Shown: positions 7,359 through 15,401, counted from the first letter of the stretch. The stretch: 64,000 nucleotides of DNA from an uncultured Roseicyclus sp. (GCA_947500415.1 CANMRT010000002.1:682001-746000); one strand, 5' to 3'. Numbers and translations are program-made. The notes: a model not told the origin generated them from the sequence alone.

Positions 7359-8392
7359 TCCGGCCCCTCGCTCAGAACAAGCAAAACCCGCGATGCGGCG
7401 TTCAAACCAACATCAGCAACCAACATCCCCGCGAGCCCCGCTGCACCGGAGGGCGTCGAGGGCATGCCGATCCGTTTCGCTATATCTGCGCCCGCCTGCC
7501 CCTCTGCTTCGGAAATCACCATGAAATCATCAGCATCGCGGGCGAGCCCGTTTAGGGCAATCAAAGAGGGCTCCTTACAATCGAGCCGCCCCATGGCAGA
7601 CGCCGGTCCGGGTGCGACAACTGAATGGCCTGCTTCCATGGACGCTTTCAGCGCCGGTGCAACATCAGGTTCCACAATGATGATACGTGGGCCGCTCCCC
7701 CACACCTTGCGCGCATAAGCGGCGCAGGCGCAGGCCAATCCGCCGACACCCGCTTGCAAGAAGATATGCGTGGGAGGCTCGGGCAGTTGCGCCACGGCTT
7801 CCTGCATCAGAACCAGATAGCCTTCCATCAGCCTATGGGGGCGTTCGAGATATCCGTCCCAGGAGGAGTCCGACAAAAGCACCGCGCCCTCGGCTTCAGC
7901 GTCCTTCGCCGCGGCTTCCATGCTGTCTTCGTAGATCGCGCCGCGCCAGCGCACCTCGGCGCCCAATGCTTCAAGCCGTGCTGCGAAAGCCGTCGGCACC
8001 GTTTCAGCGAGGTAGATCACCGCCCTTGCCCCGAAGGCCTGCGCGCCTGCCGCGACAGACAAGCCGTGATTTCCTGCGCTCGCCGTGAAGTAAGACGTGC
8101 CTTTCGCCTGCCCTGCTTCCGCGTCGCAGGCGATGACATAAGCCGCGCCCAGGGCTTTGAAGCTTCCCAGGCCCATGCGACCGCGTTCATCCTTGATGTG
8201 CAGGGATGCGACCCCGCGCGTCTGCGCAAGTTCGGGCTGCGAGACCAATGGTGTTTCCGCCGCTGCCGGGCATCGGGCGAGCAAATTCGCTGGCGCGTCG
8301 GCCGCGTCACTGGGGAATGGAACGTCGCGCAAGCTGCTTAGAACGGCATCACGCAAGGCGGGGGTTTTGTGCAAGATCTTCATGGGCGCCAT
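7355..8392 (-). CDS. PLP-dependent fold-type II lyase (diaminopropionate ammonia-lyase/threonine dehydratase-like)
   Basis: 345 residues. The Schiff-base lysine is Lys79 in GLGSFKALG. SAGNHG at 105-110 and the QAGVGGLA glycine loop bind PLP. The HIKDERGRMGLGSFKALG context is closer to diaminopropionate ammonia-lyase than to classic threonine dehydratase. It would eliminate ammonia from a beta-substituted amino acid. It is the first gene of the trio and overlaps the M24 gene by 4 bp. Two in-frame ATGs (8392, 8383) are possible and neither has a clear ribosome site, so the start is uncertain by three residues. Confidence 0.85.
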   Translation of the reverse strand: MAPMKILHKTPALRDAVLSSLRDVPFPSDAADAPANLLARCPAAAETPLVSQPELAQTRGVASLHIKDERGRMGLGSFKALGAAYVIACDAEAGQAKGTSYFTASAGNHGLSVAAGAQAFGARAVIYLAETVPTAFAARLEALGAEVRWRGAIYEDSMEAAAKDAEAEGAVLLSDSSWDGYLERPHRLMEGYLVLMQEAVAQLPEPPTHIFLQAGVGGLACACAAYARKVWGSGPRIIIVEPDVAPALKASMEAGHSVVAPGPASAMGRLDCKEPSLIALNGLARDADDFMVISEAEGQAGADIAKRIGMPSTPSGAAGLAGMLVADVGLNAASRVLLVLSEGPE

Positions 8393-8442
8393 CTAGCATC
8401 GAGGCGCGCGAGAAAATCCATACGAAACCGACACCCCAAACG

Positions 8443-8466
8443 AAAAGGACGCCCCGAAGGGCGCCC
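8443..8466 (-). terminator. Rho-independent terminator
   Basis: On the minus strand an 8-bp stem (GGGCGCCC with GGGCGTCC, one G-U pair) closed by a TTCG tetraloop is followed by TTTTCGTTT. It lies about 30 bp downstream of the stop of the small secreted protein gene at 8497. Confidence 0.8.
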
Positions 8467-8496
8467 GTTCCGGGGAGAGAGAGGGAGGTTTGGGTC

Positions 8497-8829
8497 TTAC
8501 TCGTCTTCGAGCGATGCAGCGCGGAGGCGTTCGAAGATGTCTGCGCCGGCGGCAGGTGTGCCCGATACGACGGTTGCGCCATTCACGCCCCGCAGGTCGC
8601 TAAGGCTGGTGGCGGAGTCGTTGAAGACACCGAATGCCGTGGCGAGTGCGCCGCCACCTGCGGTTGAGACGCGCTGCGAATTCTGACCCGAGGGGATGGA
8701 GACGATGTCGGACGTGCGCTCAGCAGAGAGGTTAAAGTGCTGGATGGCAGCCACGGTCGAGGCAGACTGGGCGAAAGCAGGGGCGGCGAGGGAAGCGGCG
8801 ACGGCGGCGATGATTGCGATGTTTTTCAT
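8497..8829 (-). CDS. Small secreted protein of unknown function
   Basis: 110 residues. Residues 1-20 form a clear Sec signal peptide (MKNIAIIAAVAASLAAPAFA) with cleavage expected after AFA. The mature ~90 residues are polar, rich in Ser, Ala and Gly, without cysteines or a known motif. An AAGGA ribosome site sits eight to twelve bases before the ATG, and a strong terminator follows, so it looks like a real monocistronic gene. I do not recognise a family. Periplasmic or exported location is the only supported statement. Confidence 0.7.
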   Translation of the reverse strand: MKNIAIIAAVAASLAAPAFAQSASTVAAIQHFNLSAERTSDIVSIPSGQNSQRVSTAGGGALATAFGVFNDSATSLSDLRGVNGATVVSGTPAAGADIFERLRAASLEDE

Positions 8830-9493
8830 GGTTCTATTCCTTTTCAGTGTGAGAGGGCCTCAGCTGGTGTTGGTGGCCCGGATTTGGTTGTTTGGTTTGG
8901 CTGGCCGGTGTGGCCTGCCGATGAGATGAATATGACGGCCATCTACCTCCTATTCCACACACGGAAACGCGAGAAATGCCAAATATTGGTGCGCCAATGC
9001 ACAATACGGGATTTGCGTCGCACGGACCCCACGACGGCGTGAGAATGGCTGTCGCGGGCGTGAGAAATGATGCGGAAACTGTAACCTTCATCGGTGGGGC
9101 GAGTCGCGACGGGTGGAGTGATTCCACCTGTCCCTGCCTGATTGAGCCTCACCCAAAGGAAATTGCCGCCCGTTTATTGGGCAGCGCCGGAATCTCTCGG
9201 CTAAATGCGTGCGCGCCCCTTCCAGATGACGATTGGACCGCACAGGATGATCTCAGCCATTGACTGCGGGATCGTCTCCTCCCTTCCTAGATCGCGCGGC
9301 TTGGCACGCCTTAGTGCTGGCGGCCCACCTCTTCGTCTCTCTTCCATCTAAGTGGGCTGTCAGCGCATTTTTCCCCGCAATCATTGGGCTTTGTCGTGGC
9401 CGGCCACAGTCTTGCCACATTGTTGCCCCGGGAATCGCCAGATTCGCGGCGGAGGGTCATCGCTACAAAACAAAAAAACTACGGAGCAGACCG
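8830..9493. other. 664-bp stretch with no convincing gene
   Basis: The ORFs here overlap one another in several frames and have no ribosome sites or family features. The part next to 8829 is a T/G-rich leader of the small secreted protein gene on the minus strand. A 10-bp direct repeat GGCGTGAGAA occurs at 9036-9045 and 9057-9066, exactly 21 bp apart. The rest shows nothing I can assign; a small RNA cannot be excluded. Confidence 0.5.
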
Positions 9494-9592
9494 ATGCCAA
9501 CCCAGAAACCCGCGCCGTCACCGGCAAAGGGACAGGCCCCCGCGAAAGAACGTCCCGTTCCGATCCGTTTCTCGGATTGGGCCAGTATCTGA
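9494..9592 (+). CDS. Possible 32-residue protein upstream of TfoX-like gene
   Basis: ATG at 9494 is preceded at a good distance by GGAG (9483-9486), and a 32-codon frame runs to a TGA at 9592. The product is basic and proline-rich, beginning MPTQKPAPSP and ending PIRFSDWASI. It ends 27 bp before the TfoX-like gene in the same direction, so it would be co-transcribed. No family is recognised; the ribosome site and spacing are the only support. Confidence 0.45.
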   Translation: MPTQKPAPSPAKGQAPAKERPVPIRFSDWASI

Positions 9593-9619
9593 TAGACCCG
9601 TGGCCCAAGGAGGCCCCGG

Positions 9620-9967
9620 ATGACAGATGAGACAGCGGATGACGCCCTAACGACGATCCGCAACATCGGCCCCGCATTGGCCGAAGCCCTGACACTTGCA
9701 GGGATCGAAAATGCACCTGCCCTGCGCCGCCTCGGCGCGCATGAGGCCTACCGGCGCATGCTGCAAACAGGCACGCGCGCGCACTTCATCACCTACTATG
9801 TCCTTGAGATGTCACTTCAGGGCCGCCCCTGGAACGACTGCAAAGGGGCCGAGAAGGACGCGCTTCGGGCGAAGTTCGATGCCCTGAAGGCCGAAGAGGC
9901 CGCAGCCGGGAATGACCCTGAGTTAGAGCAGTTCCTCAACCGCATTGGCACGGGGATGAAGCGCTAA
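9620..9967 (+). CDS. TfoX/Sxy C-terminal-domain protein
   Basis: 115 residues. TIRNIGPALAEALTLAGI (about 11-28), LGAHEAYRRML (~38-48) and LQGRPWNDC (~67-75) match the helix-hairpin-helix-like TfoX C-terminal domain found in competence regulator Sxy/TfoX. The N-terminal TfoX domain is absent, which is common in alphaproteobacterial single-domain versions. AAGGAGG six bases before the ATG supports the start. A role in competence is not implied by this domain alone; nucleic-acid contact is plausible. Confidence 0.8.
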   Translation: MTDETADDALTTIRNIGPALAEALTLAGIENAPALRRLGAHEAYRRMLQTGTRAHFITYYVLEMSLQGRPWNDCKGAEKDALRAKFDALKAEEAAAGNDPELEQFLNRIGTGMKR

Positions 9968-9971
9968 ATGA

Positions 9972-9999
9972 AAAAGGCCGCCCCGAGGGACGGCCTTAG
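9972..9999 (-). terminator. Terminator of ndk
   Basis: A stem with arms AAGGCCG (9974-9980) and CGGCCTT (9991-9997) around a C/G-rich loop is followed on the minus strand by TTTTT. It sits in the 53-bp space between the convergent TfoX-like and ndk genes. The T-run favours the ndk direction. Confidence 0.8.
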
Positions 10000-10020
10000 T
10001 CAATTCCGTCAGCAGGCCAA

Positions 10021-10443
10021 TTAGCCTACCAGTTCAAGACCCGAGAAGAAGAATGCGATTTCTTCTGCTGCGGTTTCAGGCGCGTCGGAGCCGTGGACCG
10101 AGTTTTCACCGATCGAGAGGGCGAATTCCTTGCGGATCGTGCCGGGGGCTGCATCGGCGGGGTTCGTGGCACCCATGACTTCGCGGTTCTTTGCAATCGC
10201 GTCTTCACCTTCGAGAACCTGAACGACGATCGGCTCGGAGATCATGAATTCGCAGAGTTCATCAAAGAAGGGACGCTCCGCATGCACGCCGTAGAAGGCT
10301 TGTGCCTGGGCCAGCGTCAGCTGGATGCGCTTGGAGGCGACGATGCGCAGGCCGGCCTCTTCGAATTTCGCGGCGATCTGGCCGGTCAGGTTGCGCTTGG
10401 TGGCGTCGGGTTTGATGATCGAGAAAGTGCGCTGGATAGCCAT
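10021..10443 (-). CDS. ndk: Nucleoside diphosphate kinase
   Basis: 140 residues, the usual family length. It transfers the gamma-phosphate between nucleoside triphosphates and diphosphates through a phospho-histidine. The catalytic signature NSVHGSD holds the active His, and FSIIKPDA near residue 6 and the [14 protein letters not shown] segment are conserved. The start at 10443 has CGGAG upstream; the longer reading to 10494 adds an N-terminal tail not seen in the family. It stands alone with its own terminator. Confidence 0.97.
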   Translation of the reverse strand: MAIQRTFSIIKPDATKRNLTGQIAAKFEEAGLRIVASKRIQLTLAQAQAFYGVHAERPFFDELCEFMISEPIVVQVLEGEDAIAKNREVMGATNPADAAPGTIRKEFALSIGENSVHGSDAPETAAEEIAFFFSGLELVG

Positions 10444-10512
10444 GTCATTGCTCCGTTCGGGCATTGGAATTTGCGCGCGGGCTAACATGCCCATCCAGCA
10501 TTGAAAAGGCCC

Positions 10513-11160
10513 CTACTCCACCCGGATCAGCGGCTGCTGCAATCCAACGGTCGGCCGGTTCTCAGGGTAATAGAAGCCGGTGCCGTCCACGTGCTTGCCG
10601 CCCATGAAGAGCATGTTGGGCGTATCTTCGCGAACGTAGAGGAAGTCGTGGTCAACTACGATGTCGGACCCATCGACGAAGTTCAGAAGAGCGCAGGGTT
10701 GGCCAAGGATGTCGCGCACGGCGTTCAACTCGAATGGTCCCTCCCCACAGGCCCCATCTGGCAGCTGGTTCATCTGCTCGACCATGGGCGGGGCGAGCAA
10801 GGTCAGCTCTAGCTGGCGGTTCAGGACGTAATCCTGGCTCCATGCTCCTTCGACAGCGGGATTGGGACCGTGCCATGCAATCTCGCCTGCGAAGTCGTAG
10901 GCGACGGCTGGGATCGCGCAGGCAGCATCTGCGTAAACGGTGATATTGGCGCTGAACCCGCCGTCGGCGTCGTAAGTGAAATCGCGCGTCAGGTAGCTTG
11001 GCGTTGGGGCACCGCCGTCGGGGTTCGGGTTCGGACGCATCTCGCATGCGATCGAGGTCCAGGTGCCGACTATGCGGTCCTGCAATCCTTCAAGCGAGGT
11101 ATCGGCGCTGGCCTGCATTCCGGCAAGGATCAGAGCAGTTGTGGTCAAAAGCCGTGTCAT
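10513..11160 (-). CDS. Secreted APCDD1-like domain protein
   Basis: 215 residues. A signal peptide covers residues 1-19 (ends MQASA). The mature part starts GLQDRIVGTWTSIACE, then LTRDFTYDADGGFSANITVY and DAACAIP. This order (LxGxW-S-CE, LTR-F-F, a D-C-P step, then a G-C turn) resembles the APCDD1 domain of animal Wnt inhibitors and their bacterial relatives. Cysteines lie at 39, 81, 138 and 156. GGAG precedes the ATG at 11160. It diverges from an HxlR regulator gene across 95 bp, so it may be that regulator's target. The bacterial role is unknown. Confidence 0.65.
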   Translation of the reverse strand: MTRLLTTTALILAGMQASADTSLEGLQDRIVGTWTSIACEMRPNPNPDGGAPTPSYLTRDFTYDADGGFSANITVYADAACAIPAVAYDFAGEIAWHGPNPAVEGAWSQDYVLNRQLELTLLAPPMVEQMNQLPDGACGEGPFELNAVRDILGQPCALLNFVDGSDIVVDHDFLYVREDTPNMLFMGGKHVDGTGFYYPENRPTVGLQQPLIRVE

Positions 11161-11223
11161 CTTGGATCTCCATTTGAGGAATTTGGATAGCCAAGACTTG
11201 GGGACGAAGATATGCTTTCCACA

Positions 11224-11248
11224 ACTACGCAATTTTTTTTGAGGTAGT
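11224..11248. promoter_or_regulatory. Candidate HxlR operator
   Basis: Inverted ACTAC (11224-11228) and GTAGT (11244-11248) flank a T-rich centre, with CAA/TTG also mirrored inside the arms. The centre lies about 20 bp before the hxlR-type ATG at 11256 and within the divergent promoter region, as expected for autoregulation by this family. Confidence 0.45.
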
Positions 11249-11255
11249 CTTCAAA

Positions 11256-11579
11256 ATGGAACTATTGGTGCCAAATCAGAGCGATCTGGGTTGTCCGGTT
11301 ACGCAATGCCTTTCGATGATCGGCGGCAAATGGAAGCCTGTGATCCTGTTTTTGGTGATGAACGGTGTGAATCGATTCGGCGCGATGCAGCGCGCGGCCC
11401 CGGGCTGCACTAAGCAGATGCTGACAAAGCAATTGCGAGAGATGGAGGCCGATGGCCTGCTTCACCGCGAGATATTCGCCGAAATCCCACCACGTGTGGA
11501 ATACAGCCTGACGGAAAAGGGGCGCTCGCTTTTGCCGGTTATTCAAGCGATGCGCGATTGGGGCGAGGCGAACGCCTAG
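11256..11579 (+). CDS. HxlR-family winged-helix transcriptional regulator
   Basis: 107 residues. GCPVTQCLSMIGGKWKPVIL at ~12-31 is the family signature, followed by the recognition helix region (TKQMLTKQLREME) and the wing segment PPRVEYSLTEKG. Cys13, Cys18 and Cys51 could act as redox or electrophile sensors, as in some members; this is inference. It is divergent from the APCDD1-like gene and followed nine bases later by the end of the convergent MFS gene. Confidence 0.9.
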   Translation: MELLVPNQSDLGCPVTQCLSMIGGKWKPVILFLVMNGVNRFGAMQRAAPGCTKQMLTKQLREMEADGLLHREIFAEIPPRVEYSLTEKGRSLLPVIQAMRDWGEANA

Positions 11580-11588
11580 GCCCGGTTA

Positions 11589-12752
11589 TCAGTCAGCAGG
11601 GGCCCATGCGCGCGCGGCTAATGCTGCGCCCAATGCGCCGAGCGCGATCACCCCCATCAGGCCAAGCAAGGCCGCAGGTGTCGTGACGCTTCCGATAATT
11701 GCTGTCGCCACAGACGTAAGTGCTGCCCCTAGCGCCAAGGTCGCAGCCCCCAGAAACCCTGAAGCGCTGCCTGCCAATTCGGGCCGCACCGATAAGGCAC
11801 CTGCCGCCGCATTTGGAACCGAGATGCCATTGCCCAGACCCACGCAGAGGGTTCCCACGAAAAGCGGCCAAAGGGCCTCTCCACCGCCCGCGAAATAGAC
11901 CCACGCGGCGGCGATACCGGCGACGGGCACCAATCGGCCGATAAGGATCAACCGCATCTCGCCCAACCGCTCAACCAGCCGCGCACTGGCACCGGCCCCC
12001 ACCAGAAAACCGGCGGTGGTCGTGCCCAAGACGATCCCGGTTTGCGCGGATCCAAGCCCGAAGACCGCAACCATCACGAAGGGCGCGCCCGTCAGGAAGA
12101 CGTAGAACACGCCGACGCCGAGCGCGTGAACGGCGACGTAGGCCCAGAACAGGCGTGATGCGAACAATGCGCCGTATTGTCTGCGAGAGGCTGACTTTTG
12201 CTTCGTTTCACCCAAGTCCCGCCAGCACCAGATCAGCAGCGCGGCACCAAGAACTGCATAGGTCAGGAAGATCGATCGCCAGCCGAACGCGGCCTCCAAC
12301 GCGCCGCCCACCATTGGGGCCAGCATCGGGGCCACTGCCATGGCCGAGGCGATAAGCGAGAGTTTCGCCGCCGCTGCACGCCCGTCGTAGAGATCGCGCA
12401 CGATGGCGGACGATAGAATGCCCCCGCCAACCGCCACGGCTTGCACAACGCGGGCCAGCAGGAACACCACGATATCATCGGCCAAAAGGCACATGACCGA
12501 GGCAAACGCGTAGACTACCAACATGCCCAGGATCACCGGACGCCGCCCGATCCGGTCCGATAGCGGGCCCAAAACCAGTTGCAACAAGGCCGCCGCCGCC
12601 ATGTAGAGCGAGATTGCCCAACCGATCACCGCCGCTGACACGCCAAAGGCCGCCTGCATCGCCGGAAGGGCGGGCAGGAACATGTTCAGCGTCAAGACGG
12701 TCAGCGCCGTGAGCAGAACTAGCGTCACCAGATGGGGGGCATTTCGGTCCAT
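11589..12752 (-). CDS. Bcr/CflA-type MFS multidrug exporter
   Basis: 387 residues with twelve predicted membrane helices. The N-terminal NMFLPALPAM and the loop-2 motif GPLSDRIGRRPVIL (~62-75) are typical of the DHA1 Bcr/CflA drug:proton antiporters of the inner membrane. The gene is convergent with the HxlR gene and divergent from the ABC-F gene. Substrate is unknown. Confidence 0.88.
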   Translation of the reverse strand: MDRNAPHLVTLVLLTALTVLTLNMFLPALPAMQAAFGVSAAVIGWAISLYMAAAALLQLVLGPLSDRIGRRPVILGMLVVYAFASVMCLLADDIVVFLLARVVQAVAVGGGILSSAIVRDLYDGRAAAAKLSLIASAMAVAPMLAPMVGGALEAAFGWRSIFLTYAVLGAALLIWCWRDLGETKQKSASRRQYGALFASRLFWAYVAVHALGVGVFYVFLTGAPFVMVAVFGLGSAQTGIVLGTTTAGFLVGAGASARLVERLGEMRLILIGRLVPVAGIAAAWVYFAGGGEALWPLFVGTLCVGLGNGISVPNAAAGALSVRPELAGSASGFLGAATLALGAALTSVATAIIGSVTTPAALLGLMGVIALGALGAALAARAWAPAD

Positions 12753-12834
12753 GCATTCCGCCTATCAGCGCCCTGCCCGGGCTGCCAGCGGGCAAGTGAT
12801 TGACGCGGCCGATGGCTTTCGTCATGTCCCCCCC

Positions 12835-14673
12835 ATGCTGCGCATCAAAGACATAAGCTATTCGGTCGCGGGCCGCCCTTTGCTTGAGGGTGCCTCAGCC
12901 TCCATTCCCAACGGCCACAAGGTCGGAATCGTAGGGCGTAACGGCACGGGCAAGACGACGCTTTTCCGTCTGATCCGGGGGGAGCTGACGTTGGATACGG
13001 GCGCGATCACCCTGCCCTCTGGCGCCAAGATCGGTGGTGTTGCGCAGGAAGTGCCTTCCTCGGACACCTCACTGATCGACACGGTGCTTGAGGCGGATAC
13101 GGAACGCGCGGAGCTTCTGGCCGAGGATCCGAGCGATCCCGCCCGCATCGCCGAGGTCCAGGAACGTCTAACGGCCATCGACGCCTGGGGTGCAGAAGCG
13201 CGTGCGGCAACGATCCTGAAGGGCCTGGGCTTCACCCATGCCGAGCAGCAGATGCCCTGCTCTGCCTTTTCGGGCGGCTGGCGGATGCGCGTGGCGCTTG
13301 CGGGGGTTCTTTTTGCGCAGCCTGATCTGCTGCTGCTGGACGAGCCGACCAACTACCTCGACTTGGAAGGGGCGCTGTGGCTTGAGGCCTACCTTGCGAA
13401 ATACCCCCATACAGTGCTGGTGATCTCTCACGACCGCGGCCTACTGAACCGCGCCGTGGGTCACATCCTGCACCTGACCGACAAGCAGTTGACGCTTTAC
13501 ACCGGCGGCTACGACACTTTCGCGAAGACCCGGGCCGAGCGTCGCGCCGTGCAGGCCGCTGCCGCGAAAAAGCAGGAGGCGCAACGCGCGCATTTGCAGA
13601 GCTTTGTGGACCGCTTCAAGGCCAAGGCGTCGAAGGCCAAACAGGCGCAGAGCCGCGTGAAGATGCTAGAGCGGATGGAAACGATCCGCGCGCCGGAGGA
13701 TGCGGCGCGCACGGTCTTCACATTTCCCGAGCCCGAGGAACTGAGCCCCCCTATCGTCAATATGGACGGGGCTGCTGTGGGTTACACCGAGGTGCCCGTG
13801 CTCAAACGCCTTAACCTTCGGCTGGATCAGGACGACCGAATTGCGCTTCTGGGGCGCAACGGGGAAGGCAAATCCACGCTGTCGAAGCTTCTGGCCAGCA
13901 AACTGAAGGTCATGGAGGGGCGCATCACCTCTTCCACCAAACTGCGCATTGGCTATTTCGCGCAGCATCAGGTGGATGAGCTGCACTTGGATGAAACGCC
14001 GCTCGATCACATCCGGCGGGAACGCCCGACCGATGCGCCGCCGAAGCTGCGTGCGCGCCTCGCCTCATTCGGTCTTGGCGCTGATCAGGCGGAAACGCTG
14101 GTTGCGAAACTCTCCGGTGGTCAGAAGGCACGCCTGTCGCTGCTGCTGGCCACGCTGGATGCACCACACCTGCTGATCCTGGATGAGCCAACCAACCACC
14201 TCGACATCGAAAGCCGCGAAGCGTTGGTTGAGGCGCTGACCGCGTATTCCGGCGCGGTCGTGCTCGTTTCCCACGATATGCACCTGCTCAGCCTTGTGGC
14301 GGATCGCCTGTGGCTGGTGAAAGACGGCCATGTCGCGCCCTATGAGCACGATCTGGAGACGTATCGCGCCTCGCTCCTCAGCACGGCGCCGCCAAAAGAA
14401 AAGGCGCCGAAGCCGAAGAAGAAGGTCAGCCAATCCGACATCAAAGACCTCAAGGCGGAGGTCAAACGCGCCGAGGCCCGCGTGGCCAAAATCGAAGACA
14501 TGCGCGATAAGCTGGCCAAGAAACTGGCCGACCCGAAGCTCTATGAGGATGAGAACGCCGACAGCCTACAAGTCTGGCAGGCCAAATATGCCGAAGTCTC
14601 CGAAGGACTTGAGCGCGCCGAGGCGCTCTGGATGAAAGCCGAAGAAAAACTGGAGAAAGCCCAAGTAATCTGA
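12835..14673 (+). CDS. ABC-F family ATPase (Uup/YheS-like)
   Basis: 612 residues with two ABC ATPase domains in one chain and no membrane part. The first domain has Walker A GRNGTGKTT (34-42), a signature SGGWRMR and Walker B LLLLDEPTNYLD. The second has GRNGEGKST, LSGGQKAR and LILDEPTNHLD. The linker is Lys/Ala-rich and the last ~100 residues are a charged coiled coil. ABC-F proteins act at the ribosome E site or on nucleic acids. ATG at 12835 starts the conserved MLRIKDISYSV; the longer frame from 12682 lies over the divergent promoter. Confidence 0.93.
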   Translation: MLRIKDISYSVAGRPLLEGASASIPNGHKVGIVGRNGTGKTTLFRLIRGELTLDTGAITLPSGAKIGGVAQEVPSSDTSLIDTVLEADTERAELLAEDPSDPARIAEVQERLTAIDAWGAEARAATILKGLGFTHAEQQMPCSAFSGGWRMRVALAGVLFAQPDLLLLDEPTNYLDLEGALWLEAYLAKYPHTVLVISHDRGLLNRAVGHILHLTDKQLTLYTGGYDTFAKTRAERRAVQAAAAKKQEAQRAHLQSFVDRFKAKASKAKQAQSRVKMLERMETIRAPEDAARTVFTFPEPEELSPPIVNMDGAAVGYTEVPVLKRLNLRLDQDDRIALLGRNGEGKSTLSKLLASKLKVMEGRITSSTKLRIGYFAQHQVDELHLDETPLDHIRRERPTDAPPKLRARLASFGLGADQAETLVAKLSGGQKARLSLLLATLDAPHLLILDEPTNHLDIESREALVEALTAYSGAVVLVSHDMHLLSLVADRLWLVKDGHVAPYEHDLETYRASLLSTAPPKEKAPKPKKKVSQSDIKDLKAEVKRAEARVAKIEDMRDKLAKKLADPKLYEDENADSLQVWQAKYAEVSEGLERAEALWMKAEEKLEKAQVI

Positions 14674-14715
14674 CGCGCCCTCCCCGTCATCTTGGCCGCC
14701 ACAACTCCGGGGTGG
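14674..14715 (+). repeat. Post-stop intergenic repeat, copy 1
   Basis: Directly after the ABC-F stop codon lies CGCGCCCTCCCCGTC, then CATCTTGGCC and ACAACTCCGGGG. Nearly the same block follows the stop of the dCTP deaminase gene at 52369. The CATCTTGGCC...ACTCCGGGG pattern is of the kind seen repeatedly after genes in Rhodobacterales. It is not a plain hairpin-plus-T terminator. Confidence 0.6.
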
Positions 14716-14774
14716 GCACATGAGTAATCGAATGCGGCGCAAGCTGCGCCTTTTGAAAACATGCGAAACGCCTA

Positions 14775-15401
14775 ATGGACCTCAGCTTCTACATCCCTGC
14801 CTTTGTGACCCTGTTCGTCGTGATCGATCCGATCGGCCTGACGCCGCTGTTCGTGGCGCTGACCAAGGGGATGAGCGACCGCCAACGGCGCATGATCGCG
14901 ATCCGGTCCGTTCTGGTCGCCTTTTCGATCCTTTTGCTGTTCGGCCTTGCCGGTGAAGCGGTGCTGAACTTCCTTGGGATTTCCATGCCCGCCTTCCGCA
15001 TGGCGGGCGGCATCCTTCTGTTCCTGACGGCCCTCGACATGCTGTTCGAGCGGCGGACCGAACGGCGGCAGGGACAGGCCGACACGGCGCAAGCCGAAGA
15101 TGCATCTGACGATCCTTCCGTCTTCCCCCTCGCCATTCCCTTGATCGGCGGGCCCGGGGCAATTGCCTCGATGATCTTGCTGACCGGGCAGGATAGCGGC
15201 GTTCTGCATATCGCCGCTGTGCATGGCGTTATGGTCCTGGTTCTTCTGATCGTCCTTGCCCTTTTCTTCCTTGCTGCGCCCCTAGAGCGCCTGCTTGGCC
15301 CGACTGGCATCACTGTTGTCACGCGTCTTCTGGGTATGCTGCTGGCCGCGCTTTCTGTGCAATTTGTCATCGATGGGCTGCGGGACCTGCAAGTCATCTG
15401 A
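14775..15401 (+). CDS. MarC-family inner-membrane protein
   Basis: 208 residues with six predicted membrane helices. FVVIDPIGLTPLFVALT (about 14-30) and the later FPLAIPLIGGPGAIASM are the MarC/NAAT signature. The function of MarC proteins is not settled: the name came from antibiotic resistance but that role was not confirmed, and archaeal relatives have been linked to amino-acid transport. It reads in the same direction as the following protease gene with a 36-bp gap, so the two may be co-transcribed. Confidence 0.9.
   Translation: MDLSFYIPAFVTLFVVIDPIGLTPLFVALTKGMSDRQRRMIAIRSVLVAFSILLLFGLAGEAVLNFLGISMPAFRMAGGILLFLTALDMLFERRTERRQGQADTAQAEDASDDPSVFPLAIPLIGGPGAIASMILLTGQDSGVLHIAAVHGVMVLVLLIVLALFFLAAPLERLLGPTGITVVTRLLGMLLAALSVQFVIDGLRDLQVI

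Noticed and set aside
1-8400. Genomic island or prophage by composition
   Set aside because: No integrase, tRNA junction, direct repeats or clear shift in base composition apart from the short AT-rich operator region.
9463-9482. CTACA and CTACG with A-runs before the 32-residue ORF, as a third copy of the phased repeat
   Set aside because: The two cores are 16 bp apart instead of 11 and the third unit is absent.
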